Positions 1 through 8,553 of a DNA stretch of 64,000 bases are shown one piece after another (within the stretch, counting starts at the first letter, position 1; each line of letters begins with the position of its first letter). A model generated the notes under the pieces. It saw nothing but the letters and a program-made list of their open reading frames with translations. It was not told where the DNA came from and did not search any database. Source of the DNA: Mycobacterium sp. AT1 (lineage in GTDB: Bacteria > Actinomycetota > Actinomycetes > Mycobacteriales > Mycobacteriaceae); the NCBI RefSeq assembly GCF_002043095.1, contig NZ_MVOC01000027.1, positions 186,001 through 250,000 on the forward strand. Reading direction: 5' to 3'. Both the position numbers and the translations under genes were made by a program.

Positions 1-740
1 GTGGCACCACTGATGAACGACGCATCGTCGGAGGTGAGAAACCATACGGCTGAGGCGATTTCGGCAGGTTCTGCCACCCGCCGCAACGGAACGTCGGTGC
101 TGACGAGGCGGTAGCCGTCCTCGGCCGTTGCCTCCGACTCCCCCCTGCTGGCGGCGAACTCCGCCATCTCGGCGTCGGCCATCGGGGTGCGGACCCAACC
201 TGGACAGATGGCGTTCACCCGCACCCCGCGCGGGCCGTAGTCCCGAGCCATGGACTTGGACAGCCCGATCATCGCGTGTTTGGCCACGGTGTAGGCGGCG
301 ACCGACGGACCCGCGAAGAGCCCGGCGAGTGAGGACACCAGCACCATCGAGCCTCTGGTGTCGACCAACGGCGGAATCGCCGCGCGCGCCATCACGAACG
401 CGGTGTCGAGGTTCCCGCGCATACTTTGCGCCCATTCCTCGTCGGTGGTGTCGCCGACCGCGTGGTAGCCGTGACCACCCGCATTGGCAATCAACGAATC
501 CAGCCGCCCGTAACGGTCCATGATCGAGGAGACGATCCGCTCGGCGTCAACGGTGCGCGACACGTCACCGGCCATGGTGTCGGCACCGGTCTCAGCGGCG
601 ATTCGCTCCAACCGCGACGCGTCGCGCCCCACGGCAACCACCTGCAAGCCCTCCGCGGCGAACCGGCGGACGATGGCCGCGCCGATACCGGATCCGCCGC
701 CGGTGACGATGGCGACGCGACCGCTCTCGACGGCGGTCAT
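1..740 (-). CDS. SDR-family NAD(P)-dependent oxidoreductase (3' end outside window)
   Basis: Classical short-chain dehydrogenase/reductase; roughly the last 15-30 residues are missing at the window edge. The cofactor motif TGGGSGIG (residues 13-20), the NAG motif (in LIANAGGHG) and the catalytic Y-T-V-A-K element are all present, so it should be an active cytosolic NAD(P)H oxidoreductase. The substrate cannot be read from sequence. Its ATG overlaps the stop of the preceding SDR remnant by 4 bp (ATGA), so it was translated from one transcript with that gene and with the permease further upstream. Since both upstream genes are damaged, this is the only intact enzyme of that unit inside the window. 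Confidence 0.85.
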   Translation of the reverse strand, partial: MTAVESGRVAIVTGGGSGIGAAIVRRFAAEGLQVVAVGRDASRLERIAAETGADTMAGDVSRTVDAERIVSSIMDRYGRLDSLIANAGGHGYHAVGDTTDEEWAQSMRGNLDTAFVMARAAIPPLVDTRGSMVLVSSLAGLFAGPSVAAYTVAKHAMIGLSKSMARDYGPRGVRVNAICPGWVRTPMADAEMAEFAASRGESEATAEDGYRLVSTDVPLRRVAEPAEIASAVWFLTSDDASFISGA

Positions 741-1300
741 GCCGGAAAGCCGGATCGCGCCATGTAGCCGAAGTCGCACACGACGCTCGTCCCGTTGATG
801 CCCCGGTTGGCTGGCGACAACAGGTTCAACACGTGATGGGCGACGTCATGGGAGCTCAGGACCGGGAAGTCGGCACCGACGAACGCGTCGTCGCCCAGAT
901 CGTCGCGGGCCATCGGCGTGTCGACGACGCTCGGACACACGCTGTTGACCCAAATGCCGTCGGGGGCCAGTTCCACCGACAGCGCCGCGGTGAGCTGCCG
1001 AACAGCGCCCTTGCTGGCGATGTAGGGCAACATTCCCTGGCTCGCCACGAAGCCCGAATCCGATCCCATCAGGACCACGCGCGCGTCCCGTCCCCGGCGT
1101 AACGCCGGCAACGCTTGCTGAACGAACAGAAACGAGCCGATCACGTTGACGCGGTAGACGTCTGCGAAATCCGCCGCGGTCAACTCGTCGGTGCCTAGCC
1201 CGAAACGTCCGGAGATGCCTGCGGCGGCGACAACGCCGTGCAGGGGTCCGTCGCCAGCCCCAGCGCGCCAAGACCGGGGGCGACGAAGGTGCTCCACCAC
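737..1300 (-). pseudogene. SDR oxidoreductase lacking its N-terminal Rossmann half
   Basis: The protein begins, in family terms, at the end of strand 4 (GPLHGVVAAAGIS) and keeps the C-terminal half: SDSG catalytic Ser region, YIASK (Tyr and Lys of the active site) and the VCPSVVDTPMA loop. The TGxxxGxG cofactor motif and about 75-80 N-terminal residues are absent. The first 17 or so codons of the open frame (MVEHLRRP...) are out-of-frame permease sequence, not SDR. This fits a deletion joining the permease to the middle of the SDR near 1245-1255. Without the cofactor fold it is unlikely to be functional. The stop overlaps the next SDR start. Confidence 0.7.
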
Positions 1301-2523
1301 GCCCGGTCACCCCGACGTCGGAAGAAGACGACCACCGACACCGCCGCGAGGGCCTGCAGGCAGATGATCGCCAACGTGCCGAAGCCGGTCATCGAGGCCG
1401 TCAGGGCGGCGATCGGATCGAGGCCGAGCGCCGCGAACACCCCGGCCACCGCCGAGGCGAAGACGACCTGCGCCGTGCTCGCATTGCGGGGCACCCCGGC
1501 GGTGGTCTTGGCCAACACGGTCGGCAGCACCTGGGCCCGGCTGAGCGCGAAGATATAGCGGCTGGCCGCGTTGTGCAGGGCGAGCAACGCGGCGAACAGG
1601 CTGACGACGAGAAGCACTTGCATGACGTCGGTCAGGAAGGTTCCCAGCACGCCCTGCGACGTCGCGATCAGCAGATCACCCTTCGCCAGGTGCTCCACGC
1701 CGGCCTCCTGAGCGCCGTCGACCCCGATGGCGCTGACCAGTGCCAACGACGTGATCGCGGCGAAGACGGCGATGCAGACGACGGCGATGTAGGTGGCACG
1801 CGGCACGCTGCGCTGCGGATCCTTGGCTTCCTCACTGAACAGCGCCGTCGCCTCGAAGCCGATGAAGCAGGTGGCCGCAAACAACAGGCCAAGGCCTACC
1901 GATCCGCTGAAGACGATCCCCGGGCTGAAGGCCGTCAGGTCGTACCCGGACTGGAACAGCACTGCGACGTCGAAGACGACGAGGATGCCGACCTCCAGGA
2001 TCAGCGACACCCCTAGCACCTTCGCGGAGAGGTCGACGCCGCGGCGCGACAGAAGGAAGACGGCGAGCACCGAGAGCGCCGACCACACCTCCCAGCGGAT
2101 GTCGAGGCCGAAGATGTTGTCGACGACGGTGCCCGTCAACGCACCCGACGTCCCCACGGCGCCTGCGACGAAGCAGTTGTAGCCGACCAACGCGATGAGT
2201 GCGCTCGACAAGCCCAGCGGGCGGCCAAGTGCGTTGCAGATGTAGACGTAGAAGCCGCCGACGTTGGTGATGTGTTTGCTCATCTGGGCGTACCCGACGG
2301 CGAACAGAAACAGGATCGCGCCCGCGATCACGAAGGAACCGGGCATCCCGCCGCCGTTGCCGAGTGCGATCCCCAGTCCGGCAACCACCACCATCCCCGT
2401 GAGCGGAGCGACGGCCGCCAGCACCAGAAAGGCGATTCCCGCGGTGCCCAGCGCGTCGCCGCGCAGGACCCCGTCGTGAGTCGGACCGGTGGATTCGGCT
2501 GGCGGGGTGGTTTCCAGAGCCAT
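1195..2523 (-). CDS. APC-superfamily amino acid/amine permease, C-terminus replaced by deletion
   Basis: Integral membrane transporter of the amino acid-polyamine-organocation superfamily, 442 residues. About ten hydrophobic spans can be counted, starting with the typical GIAFLVLAAVAPLTGMVV helix and ending with one followed by FFRRRGD. The family normally has twelve. The last 18 residues (TDPCTALSPP...) are low-complexity and correspond to SDR DNA read out of frame, so TM11-12 were lost in the deletion that also beheaded the next gene. ATG start with a GGAGG-like sequence just upstream. It faces an AraC regulator across a 197-bp divergent promoter region, so it was probably an importer for that regulator's inducer. 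Whether ten helices still transport is doubtful. Confidence 0.75.
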   Translation of the reverse strand: MALETTPPAESTGPTHDGVLRGDALGTAGIAFLVLAAVAPLTGMVVVAGLGIALGNGGGMPGSFVIAGAILFLFAVGYAQMSKHITNVGGFYVYICNALGRPLGLSSALIALVGYNCFVAGAVGTSGALTGTVVDNIFGLDIRWEVWSALSVLAVFLLSRRGVDLSAKVLGVSLILEVGILVVFDVAVLFQSGYDLTAFSPGIVFSGSVGLGLLFAATCFIGFEATALFSEEAKDPQRSVPRATYIAVVCIAVFAAITSLALVSAIGVDGAQEAGVEHLAKGDLLIATSQGVLGTFLTDVMQVLLVVSLFAALLALHNAASRYIFALSRAQVLPTVLAKTTAGVPRNASTAQVVFASAVAGVFAALGLDPIAALTASMTGFGTLAIICLQALAAVSVVVFFRRRGDRAWWSTFVAPGLGALGLATDPCTALSPPQASPDVSG

Positions 2524-2720
2524 GTGACCTCCGACAATGCGTGCGCACCCAAAGGGATTGCGCTGTAGCCAAAAGCATGCTGCCCATCGCGCAAAATGCC
2601 ATTGCCGTCCAGCGCACTGAAGTTGCATCTGAGCGCACACCCGCAAACCACCGCTGCGCCCAGCGCCGGGTGCCACCTGCGAGTTATGCTTCGCGGATTA
2701 ACTTTCGTCGGGAGCAGTTC
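2524..2720. promoter_or_regulatory. divergent promoter region, permease / AraC regulator
   Basis: 197-bp intergenic region between outward-facing genes. GGAG at 2711-2714 is the ribosome binding site that fixes the AraC start at 2721. A segment gcactgaagttgc (2614-2626) resembles gcactgagttgtc (14588-14600) upstream of the ABC substrate-binding protein gene, but the match is short. No convincing -10/-35 pair could be assigned. Confidence 0.35.
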
Positions 2721-3719
2721 ATGTCCGAGACACGTAGTCCAACACCGCAGAGTCCAACCCCCCAGTCGGTGACGAGCCTCGACGACTGGCGTCGGCTGAT
2801 CAGCACGTCGTTCGTCCCACTCGACGTCGAGTCCAACGACAGGGGCGACTTCACCGGCGCGCTGCGCACACACAACACGGGCGGCGTCGGATGGTTTTGG
2901 CTGTCCGCGTCCGCGCACACCGTGACCCACGACGAGGTTGCCGCCGCCGCGTCCGGAGATGCCGGACTCTACAAGCTGTCGGTGATCGTCAGCGGGACCG
3001 GACTGCTGATCCAGGACGGACGCGAGGCCGTTCTTCGCCCGGGAGACATGTCGATCTACGACGCGGGGCTGCCCTACACGTTGGCGTTCGACCACGACTT
3101 CGAATCGCTGGTGCTCATGTTCCCGCGTTCCATGATCGACGTGCCAGTCGACGCGGTGCGAAGCGTGACAGCCGTCCCAGTGGAGGCGGGCAGCACATTG
3201 GGCAGGATCGTTTGCCCGGCGCTGCTGGCCGTGGGGAGCGACTTCGACGCGTTGACGCGGCCGTCGTCGGCCCGGCTCACGCGCTCGCTGCTCGACCTGG
3301 TTGGCACGATCTGCGCCGACGAGGTCGGCTCCCGTTCCGACCGTGAGGGCATCGCGTCGAGTCGGCTGGCCAAGATTCAACACCACATCGAAGCGAACCT
3401 GGGCAACCCGTCGCTGTCACCAGTCACGATCGCTCGCGCGCAATACATTTCAACTCGTCACCTGCACAATCTCTTTGCCGAGACGGGTGTCGGCGTCGCG
3501 GAGTGGATTCGCACCCGCCGGCTGGAGAAGTGCCGGCGAGACCTGTCGGACCCGTACTCGACCCACGTGTCGATACGCGAGATCGGCCAGCGCTGGGGGC
3601 TCACCGACCCCGCCCACCTTTCGCGGTTGTTCAAGGCCGAATACGGGGTCAGCCCCCGCGAATACCGAAGCCACGCCACCGCTGGTGCCCACCAGCTGCT
3701 CGGCGATGCCGCGGACTAG
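2721..3719 (+). CDS. AraC-family transcriptional regulator (AraC-binding-like domain + HTH)
   Basis: 332-residue DNA-binding activator. The N-terminal half resembles the AraC-binding-like ligand domain (VIVSGTGLLIQDGRE, LRPGDMSIYDAGLPY). The C-terminal hundred residues form the double helix-turn-helix, with YISTRHLHNLFAETG as the first recognition region and DPAHLSRLFKAEYGVSPREYR as the second. The frame is open further upstream, but the ATG at 2721 with GGAG 7 bp before it matches the family N-terminus. It is a clear paralogue of the regulator at 14660-15655 (same layout, same SPREYR ending). It lies between a divergent permease gene and a downstream NTF2-like gene whose promoter carries the 35-bp repeated element, so both are plausible targets. 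Confidence 0.9.
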   Translation: MSETRSPTPQSPTPQSVTSLDDWRRLISTSFVPLDVESNDRGDFTGALRTHNTGGVGWFWLSASAHTVTHDEVAAAASGDAGLYKLSVIVSGTGLLIQDGREAVLRPGDMSIYDAGLPYTLAFDHDFESLVLMFPRSMIDVPVDAVRSVTAVPVEAGSTLGRIVCPALLAVGSDFDALTRPSSARLTRSLLDLVGTICADEVGSRSDREGIASSRLAKIQHHIEANLGNPSLSPVTIARAQYISTRHLHNLFAETGVGVAEWIRTRRLEKCRRDLSDPYSTHVSIREIGQRWGLTDPAHLSRLFKAEYGVSPREYRSHATAGAHQLLGDAAD

Positions 3720-3797
3720 GACCGGCCTCCCCCCAAGGCGCCCGAAACCATTGCGACGCTTCGCAATCGCGCCATATGACCGCAATTGCTTGATCAT

Positions 3798-3832
3798 GAG
3801 CCCCCTGTCGTTGGCCGTGTGTGGTCAAACCG
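3798..3832 (+). promoter_or_regulatory. repeated 35-bp operator-like element, copy A
   Basis: Lies 78 bp before the NTF2-like start. It is 30/35 identical to 19491-19525. The core is CTGTCGTTG, then a short variable stretch, then GTGGTCAAACCG. Both copies are in non-coding promoter DNA of the same catabolic region, which holds two paralogous AraC regulators. A regulatory site is inferred; binding is not shown. Confidence 0.55.
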
Positions 3833-3910
3833 CGGCGCCACCCACCGGCGGACCTCTTTCGACGTAAGAATCCGAGACGGAAAGATTCGAGCCAAGGGAG
3901 CAGATTTCAG

Positions 3911-4282
3911 ATGAGTAACCAGCCGGACCAAGACGTCGTCGACGTGGTGGAGACCTACGTGCGCGGTGTCACGACGGCCGACGCACCCACCGTCGCCTCG
4001 GCCTTCAGCGACGACGCCCACATGTGGGGCTACCTCGGCGACGAATACGTCTCGGTGCCGATCAGCGGCTTCCTCGAAGTCGTCGCCACCGGACCAGATC
4101 CCGCCGAATGGATCGAGGACTACCACCACGCGATCCGCGACGTAGAGGTGAGCGGCGACGTCGCCAGGGCCGTACTCGACGAAACCGGTTATGCCGGAGC
4201 GAACTTCACCAACTACTTCACCTTGGTGCGGGCATCCGAGCGCTGGCAGATCGTCAGCAAGACCTTCATGCTGACCGAATGA
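3911..4282 (+). CDS. NTF2-like / SnoaL-fold small protein (putative lumazine-binding type)
   Basis: 123-residue protein of the cone-shaped NTF2-like fold, similar to the putative lumazine-binding group. It begins with a helical segment (VVDVVETYVRGVTTAD), then AFSDDAHMWGY, a V-D-E-T central strand and a C-terminal WQIVSKTFML strand. Such proteins are either small hydrolases/isomerases or accessory ligand-binding proteins; nothing here fixes the reaction. The start is supported by an AGGGAGCAG ribosome site about 8 bp upstream. A repeated 35-bp element lies in its promoter. Its last codons overlap the out-of-frame tail of the convergent aminotransferase pseudogene. Confidence 0.8.
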   Translation: MSNQPDQDVVDVVETYVRGVTTADAPTVASAFSDDAHMWGYLGDEYVSVPISGFLEVVATGPDPAEWIEDYHHAIRDVEVSGDVARAVLDETGYAGANFTNYFTLVRASERWQIVSKTFMLTE

Positions 4283-4850
4283 ACGCCTGACCTCCTACGC
4301 GTTCGATCTCGGCCCGCAAGGCGTCCAGAGACTCGGCGACCCCGAGGGACTCCGTGTCGCCCGTGGCCCCCGTCGGCGGCGGCACGTGCACGAATCCGTC
4401 GAGCAGCGGCCCGATTCCGTCATGGGTACGACTGCCGTCGAGCGCCGCACCGGCCAGGGTGCGCCCATAGTCGCCGCCGATGACCGACAGGATCGTGTAG
4501 CGATCGGGTTCGCCACCGCGATGGTGGTATTCCCTGGCTTGGCGCACCGCTTCGTCGCAGGCCTCCGGAGTTCCGCTCAGGAAGCTGGCTTTGGTGATTC
4601 CGGCCGGTGCCAGCCGGACCAACCGCTCGGCAAGGTCGACGACCGCGGGTGTGGACAGCGGTCCGCCGGTGGTGAAGTGTTCGAGGGTGAGCATCTGCTC
4701 GGCAATCGCGTCGGCGATCTCGACCTGGCCGTATCCCAGCGTCAGGATTCCTGCTGCGGCGTACGCGTCGAGTAGCTGGCGCCGGCGGTGTCGGTGATGG
4801 TGCAGCCGAACCCGGCTGCCAGCACTGGGCGCTCGAGCGGGGCGTGAACT
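4266..4850 (-). pseudogene. class III aminotransferase remnant (frameshift, 3'-truncated)
   Basis: Resembles the N-terminal third to half of a PLP-dependent class III aminotransferase. From the right, APLERPVLAAGFGC and ITDTAGASY are in one frame. At about 4765-4772 one base is missing, and the homology continues in another frame as LDAYAAAGILTLGYG, EHFTTGGPLSTP and GPLLDGFVHVPPP. The large domain with the PLP lysine is gone: the frame runs into the convergent NTF2-like gene and stops. The segment EHFTT is shared with the intact aminotransferase at 7219-8553, so it could be a decayed paralogue. It cannot encode a working enzyme. Confidence 0.7.
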
Positions 4851-4854
4851 GGTC

Positions 4855-5018
4855 GGGACAGGACTTGTGGGGTTTCAGATGGGTTGCGGATCGAGCGCCC
4901 TCCAGGGTTTGGCGGTGCAATCGGTCGTCAACGTGTGACGTAGACGAATAGTGGGCCATCTCTGAGCGTTTGGGTGGCCGAGTGGCTCTGATGTACCGCC
5001 GAAGACAAGTTCTGTCCC
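4855..5018. mobile_element. 164-bp segment with 14-bp terminal inverted repeats (IS/MITE-like remnant)
   Basis: Left end gggacaggacttgt (4855-4868). The right end, read on the other strand, is gggacagaacttgt (5005-5018), so 13 of 14 bases match as an inverted repeat. The interior has no convincing coding frame. It sits between the broken aminotransferase and the 3' end of an MFS gene, a place where a small element or the scar of an excised one would cause the truncation. No clear target-site duplication was seen, so the mobile origin is inferred from the repeats alone. Confidence 0.4.
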
Positions 5019-5026
5019 CCTGTCGG

Positions 5027-6199
5027 TCAAGTGAGCCCCAGCCCGCTCGGCGAATCGTCAAGTCCCGCAGGCGCTGAGCGGGTGAACAGCGCGCCGAGCA
5101 GCCCCAGCGCCACACCGACGCCGCCGACCACCAGAAGGCCCATGTTCGGGCTCCACCGGTCGACGACGACCCCAGCCAACGCGGCGCCTGCGCCGCCGCC
5201 GAGGGTGAGCGACGAGGATTGGAGGCCCATCGCGCGGCCACGCACCCCGTCGGGTACCTGTCGGCTAAGTGCCTCCGCCGCGGCCGCCAGCAGCGGCGCA
5301 CAGCACGCCGCCGACGGAATGGCCAGCACGACGATGACGATCCAGGAGTGCGCGCATGCGATCAGTGCCACCGCAGCGCTCATCACCACCAGGAGCAGCC
5401 ACGGTGCGATCGGCTTGCTGAGCAGACCGTAGACGAAACCGCCCGCCAACGACGCGGCACAACTGACGGCGATGACCACGCTCAGCATGCGGGTCTGGTC
5501 GAGGTCCCGGAGTTGGGCGGTGATCGCCGCGTCCATGCCGAGCAGCGCCAACGTCGCCCCCGTGGTCACGATCATCAGCCCGACGGTGTGGCGGGTCCAC
5601 CACCGCCCGTCGGTCTTCGTCCAGACCTCCGGATCAGTCCGCGGCGGTCGCACCGGCGGGTTCAGAACCGTCAGAGCTACGCCGCCAAGCAGCATGATCA
5701 CGGTGACGGCGGGAAAGGCGACCTCACGACCGACGGTGGTGAACAGCAGGACTGCGATCGGCGGGCCGATGGCGTAGGCGATTTCGAACATCATCGAGTC
5801 CAGCGCGTAGCCGGTTTGCAGCTCAGACGCGGGCAGCATCGCCGCCAGACACTGCCGAGACAGCGAGAACGCCGGGATCGCCAGTAGCCCGCCGACGAGC
5901 GCCAGTGGCGGCAACACCGGGTAGGGCACGTGCTGCGCCGTGCCCCAGAACAACGCCTCGGCGGCCGTGGTGACGACCATGACCGCTCGCAGCCCGAATC
6001 GGTCGACGGCAGTGCCGGCCAGCGGTGCGCCGATCGCGGTGCCGGCCGCCATGGCGGCGGCCACCAGCCCCGACTTCGCGAACCCCAGATCCAGTTCGAG
6101 CGCGACGTGCAACGTCAGCAGCAGTGGTGCGGCCGCAAGCGGGATGCGCAGCACCACGAACACCACGAGCACGGCGGACACCCCGGGGCGCCCCAACAC
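5027..6199 (-). CDS. MFS transporter
   Basis: Major facilitator of about 390 residues with twelve predicted spans. It has the loop 2-3 motif as GTAVDRFGLRAV and a repeat-like DGVRGRAMGLQSS in the second half. Substrate unknown; the operon (hydrolase, aminotransferase, SMP-30-like protein) suggests import or export of the compound handled there. The only canonical start is a GTG at 6199, but the frame stays open upstream with family-like residues (SATRLGPYRRVL) back into the stop of the SMP-30 gene. True initiation may be upstream at a non-standard codon, or the native start may have mutated. The gene ends beside the inverted-repeat segment. Confidence 0.8.
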   Translation of the reverse strand: MLGRPGVSAVLVVFVVLRIPLAAAPLLLTLHVALELDLGFAKSGLVAAAMAAGTAIGAPLAGTAVDRFGLRAVMVVTTAAEALFWGTAQHVPYPVLPPLALVGGLLAIPAFSLSRQCLAAMLPASELQTGYALDSMMFEIAYAIGPPIAVLLFTTVGREVAFPAVTVIMLLGGVALTVLNPPVRPPRTDPEVWTKTDGRWWTRHTVGLMIVTTGATLALLGMDAAITAQLRDLDQTRMLSVVIAVSCAASLAGGFVYGLLSKPIAPWLLLVVMSAAVALIACAHSWIVIVVLAIPSAACCAPLLAAAAEALSRQVPDGVRGRAMGLQSSSLTLGGGAGAALAGVVVDRWSPNMGLLVVGGVGVALGLLGALFTRSAPAGLDDSPSGLGLT

Positions 6200-6266
6200 A
6201 CGCCGGTACGGCCCGAGGCGCGTTGCGCTGCCGCCGACTGCGTCCGCCTCGACGTCCGGGCCGATG

Positions 6267-7178
6267 TCAGCCCCGATCGAGCGCCCCCCGCAACGGGACG
6301 ACGCCGGAGGAGTCGGTCCGCACTCGCAACAACCGTCCGACCATCTCGCCGGCGGAGTCCTCCAAGAATTCGACCACGAACAAGTTCTGGCCGTCGAAGG
6401 TCAGGTTCATCGGCCGGTCCGCATCACCGAGCGGCAAGTGCTGCACCGACGAACCGTCCGCGGCGATGACGTCGATCGTGCCGCTTCCGAACGACGTCAC
6501 CCACAGCGAGCCGTCGACGGCGACCTTCACGCCGTGGGGTGTGTGCCCGTCGGGCAACTGGGCGACGGTGTGCACCGAACCGTCGGGGCGAACGCGACGC
6601 ACCCGGTCGGTGTACCCCTCGGTCCAGACGACCGAACCGTCGGCCTCGCCGACAATGCCTGCGGGAAAGGTGATTCCAGTGTCGACGACGGTCTCGGCAT
6701 CACCGTTGGGACTGATCGCGATGATCCGACCGTGACCGCTGCGCTCCTGACGCAGAGCGGGGTCGAACTCCCAGATGTGCGAGTCGGCGACCCACAGCCG
6801 ACCGTCGGCTCCCCACGCCAGGTCGTGTGGGGAGACCAGCGCTACGCCGTCGACTTCGGTCAGCACAGTCTCAACCGATCCGTCGGTGAGGTCGACGCGC
6901 TGCACGCACGGTGGGATCGCGTCGTCGGCAAGCCAGAAGTCGCCGATGCGGCCGCCGGTGTGCGCCAGATACGCCTGCCCGTCGGATCCCATCGTCAACG
7001 CAATCGGCCCCGAGGTGGTCTTACCGACTGCGGTGCCGTCCGGCCCTGCCGGCCAGGCGTTCAACACGCCGGAGTGCACGTCCAGGCAGATGAACCGGCC
7101 GTCTGCGAGCAGGTCGGCGCCCTGGGGCATCTCGCCGAAGTTGTTCTCCAGCACGTCGACGTCGATCAGTGTGGCCAT
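6267..7178 (-). CDS. SMP-30/gluconolactonase/LRE-family beta-propeller protein
   Basis: 303 residues of the six-bladed SMP-30/gluconolactonase family, which typically hydrolyses lactones with a bound divalent metal. Blade signatures include DLLADGRFICLD, the SPHDLAWGADGRLWVADS segment (metal-ligand region in the family) and GVKVAVDGSLWVTSFG. A GAGG site 6-7 bp before the ATG supports the start. It is the third gene of the operon starting at 9161 and one of three SMP-30-like genes in 13 kb. The substrate cannot be predicted from sequence. Confidence 0.85.
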   Translation of the reverse strand: MATLIDVDVLENNFGEMPQGADLLADGRFICLDVHSGVLNAWPAGPDGTAVGKTTSGPIALTMGSDGQAYLAHTGGRIGDFWLADDAIPPCVQRVDLTDGSVETVLTEVDGVALVSPHDLAWGADGRLWVADSHIWEFDPALRQERSGHGRIIAISPNGDAETVVDTGITFPAGIVGEADGSVVWTEGYTDRVRRVRPDGSVHTVAQLPDGHTPHGVKVAVDGSLWVTSFGSGTIDVIAADGSSVQHLPLGDADRPMNLTFDGQNLFVVEFLEDSAGEMVGRLLRVRTDSSGVVPLRGALDRG

Positions 7179-7218
7179 GATGTCCTCATTCGGTGGTGGT
7201 GTGGGCTACGTGTGACGG

Positions 7219-8553
7219 TCATGCGCTCAGATCGGCGAGAACGCCGTGCAGCGCCCCCACCGTTCGGGTGACCTCAGCGGGTGTGAAGATCAACGGCGGC
7301 GTGATGAGCAGGTGCTCGTAGCCACCCATCAGGATGACCCCGGTGCGCTGCCGAATCAGGGTGTCGAGCGACGGCGCAGCCGGCCCTGGGCGCAAGGCCC
7401 CCGGCGTGCCTGCCCGCTGCAGGTGCACGCCGATCATCAAGCCGACTCCGGTGACGGCACGGACACATGGCAGGGCCAACAGCTCGGCCAGCTCCTCCTG
7501 GAACTGATCTCCGCGCGCAGCTGCGTTGTCGCACAGATTCTCTCGCTCGATGATCTCGATGTTGCGCAATGCCAGAGCGCAACTGGTGGTGTGCCCGGCA
7601 TAGGAGCCACCTGCGTGGGTGCCGTGGATGGTCTTGGCCACCCGACCGGAGATCACGATCGCTGCGATCGGGGCGTAGCCACTGGCCAACCCCTTGGCGA
7701 GCACCATGACATCGGGAGTGACGCCGTAGTGGTGACTGCCGAACCAGCGTCCGGTGCGCCCAAGGCCGGTCACGACTTCGTCTGCGACCCAAAGGATGTC
7801 GTGTCGCTGAAGGACCTCGCACATTCGCGGCCAATAGTCCTTGGGAGGGCCGACCATGCCGGCAGGCCCGAAGATCGGCTCACCGAACAGCGCGGCGATC
7901 CGGTGGGCTCCGATCCGCTCGATGGTCCGCTCGAGTTCTGCGACGCAGTATTCGGTGATGCCGTCGGGCCCGAAACGTTCCGGGGACAGCACGTCCGGGA
8001 ACGTCAGCGACACGGTGGCACCCGACATGTACGACGGCAGCCGACCGGAGAGCTCGAGACCACCGTAGGTGTGCCCGTGGTAGCAGCCCGCCAGGGTCAG
8101 CACCACGTTCTTGTCCGGCATGCCCCGCAGCAGTTGGTAGTTCCTGGCGATCTGCAGCGCGTCGTCGTCGGCCTCGGAGCCCGAGCAGGCATACCTGACC
8201 TTGCCGTCGGGTATGCCGGACAGCTCGACCAGCCGTTGCGCCAACGCCACGGCGGGGATGCTGCTGAACTCCGCGTGTGTGGTGAAGTGTTCCAGGGTGG
8301 ACATCTGAGCCGCCGCCACCTCGGCCATTTCGGTTCGGCCATGGCCTATTTGGCTCAGCCACGCGCCGGCGTGCGCGTCGAGGTACTCGTTGCCGTCGAC
8401 GTCCCAGACCGTCGACCGGTCACCACGTACCAGCAGCCAGGGCGGCACCGGCGGATCGGCCTCACCGCCGTGCGAGAAGTACTTGCCGTCGGCGTCGCGC
8501 CATGCGCGGGCCTCCTCGGCAGTCATCAAGCCATTGGTCACGCTAGAACTCAC
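7219..8553 (-). CDS. class III PLP-dependent aminotransferase
   Basis: Full-length (444 residues) fold-type I aminotransferase. Visible elements are the YLDAHAGAWLSQIGHG entry loop, the CSGSEADDDALQIAR phosphate-binding region, LAGCYHGHTYG, the VADEVVTGLGRTGRWFG cofactor aspartate region, and the PLP lysine in VLAKGLASGYAPI (about residue 287). Relatives transfer amino groups from omega-amino acids, polyamines or amines. The ATG overlaps the stop of the isochorismatase-like gene by 4 bp and an SMP-30-like gene follows 40 bp later, so it is the middle of an operon. The neighbouring dipeptide-type importer and permease make an amine or amino-acid-like substrate likely, but this is inference. 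Confidence 0.9.
   Translation of the reverse strand: MSSSVTNGLMTAEEARAWRDADGKYFSHGGEADPPVPPWLLVRGDRSTVWDVDGNEYLDAHAGAWLSQIGHGRTEMAEVAAAQMSTLEHFTTHAEFSSIPAVALAQRLVELSGIPDGKVRYACSGSEADDDALQIARNYQLLRGMPDKNVVLTLAGCYHGHTYGGLELSGRLPSYMSGATVSLTFPDVLSPERFGPDGITEYCVAELERTIERIGAHRIAALFGEPIFGPAGMVGPPKDYWPRMCEVLQRHDILWVADEVVTGLGRTGRWFGSHHYGVTPDVMVLAKGLASGYAPIAAIVISGRVAKTIHGTHAGGSYAGHTTSCALALRNIEIIERENLCDNAAARGDQFQEELAELLALPCVRAVTGVGLMIGVHLQRAGTPGALRPGPAAPSLDTLIRQRTGVILMGGYEHLLITPPLIFTPAEVTRTVGALHGVLADLSA

Noticed and set aside
737..1300. Reading the shortened SDR as a functional enzyme with a novel N-terminus
   Set aside because: The first codons are permease DNA in another frame and the cofactor-binding fold is absent.
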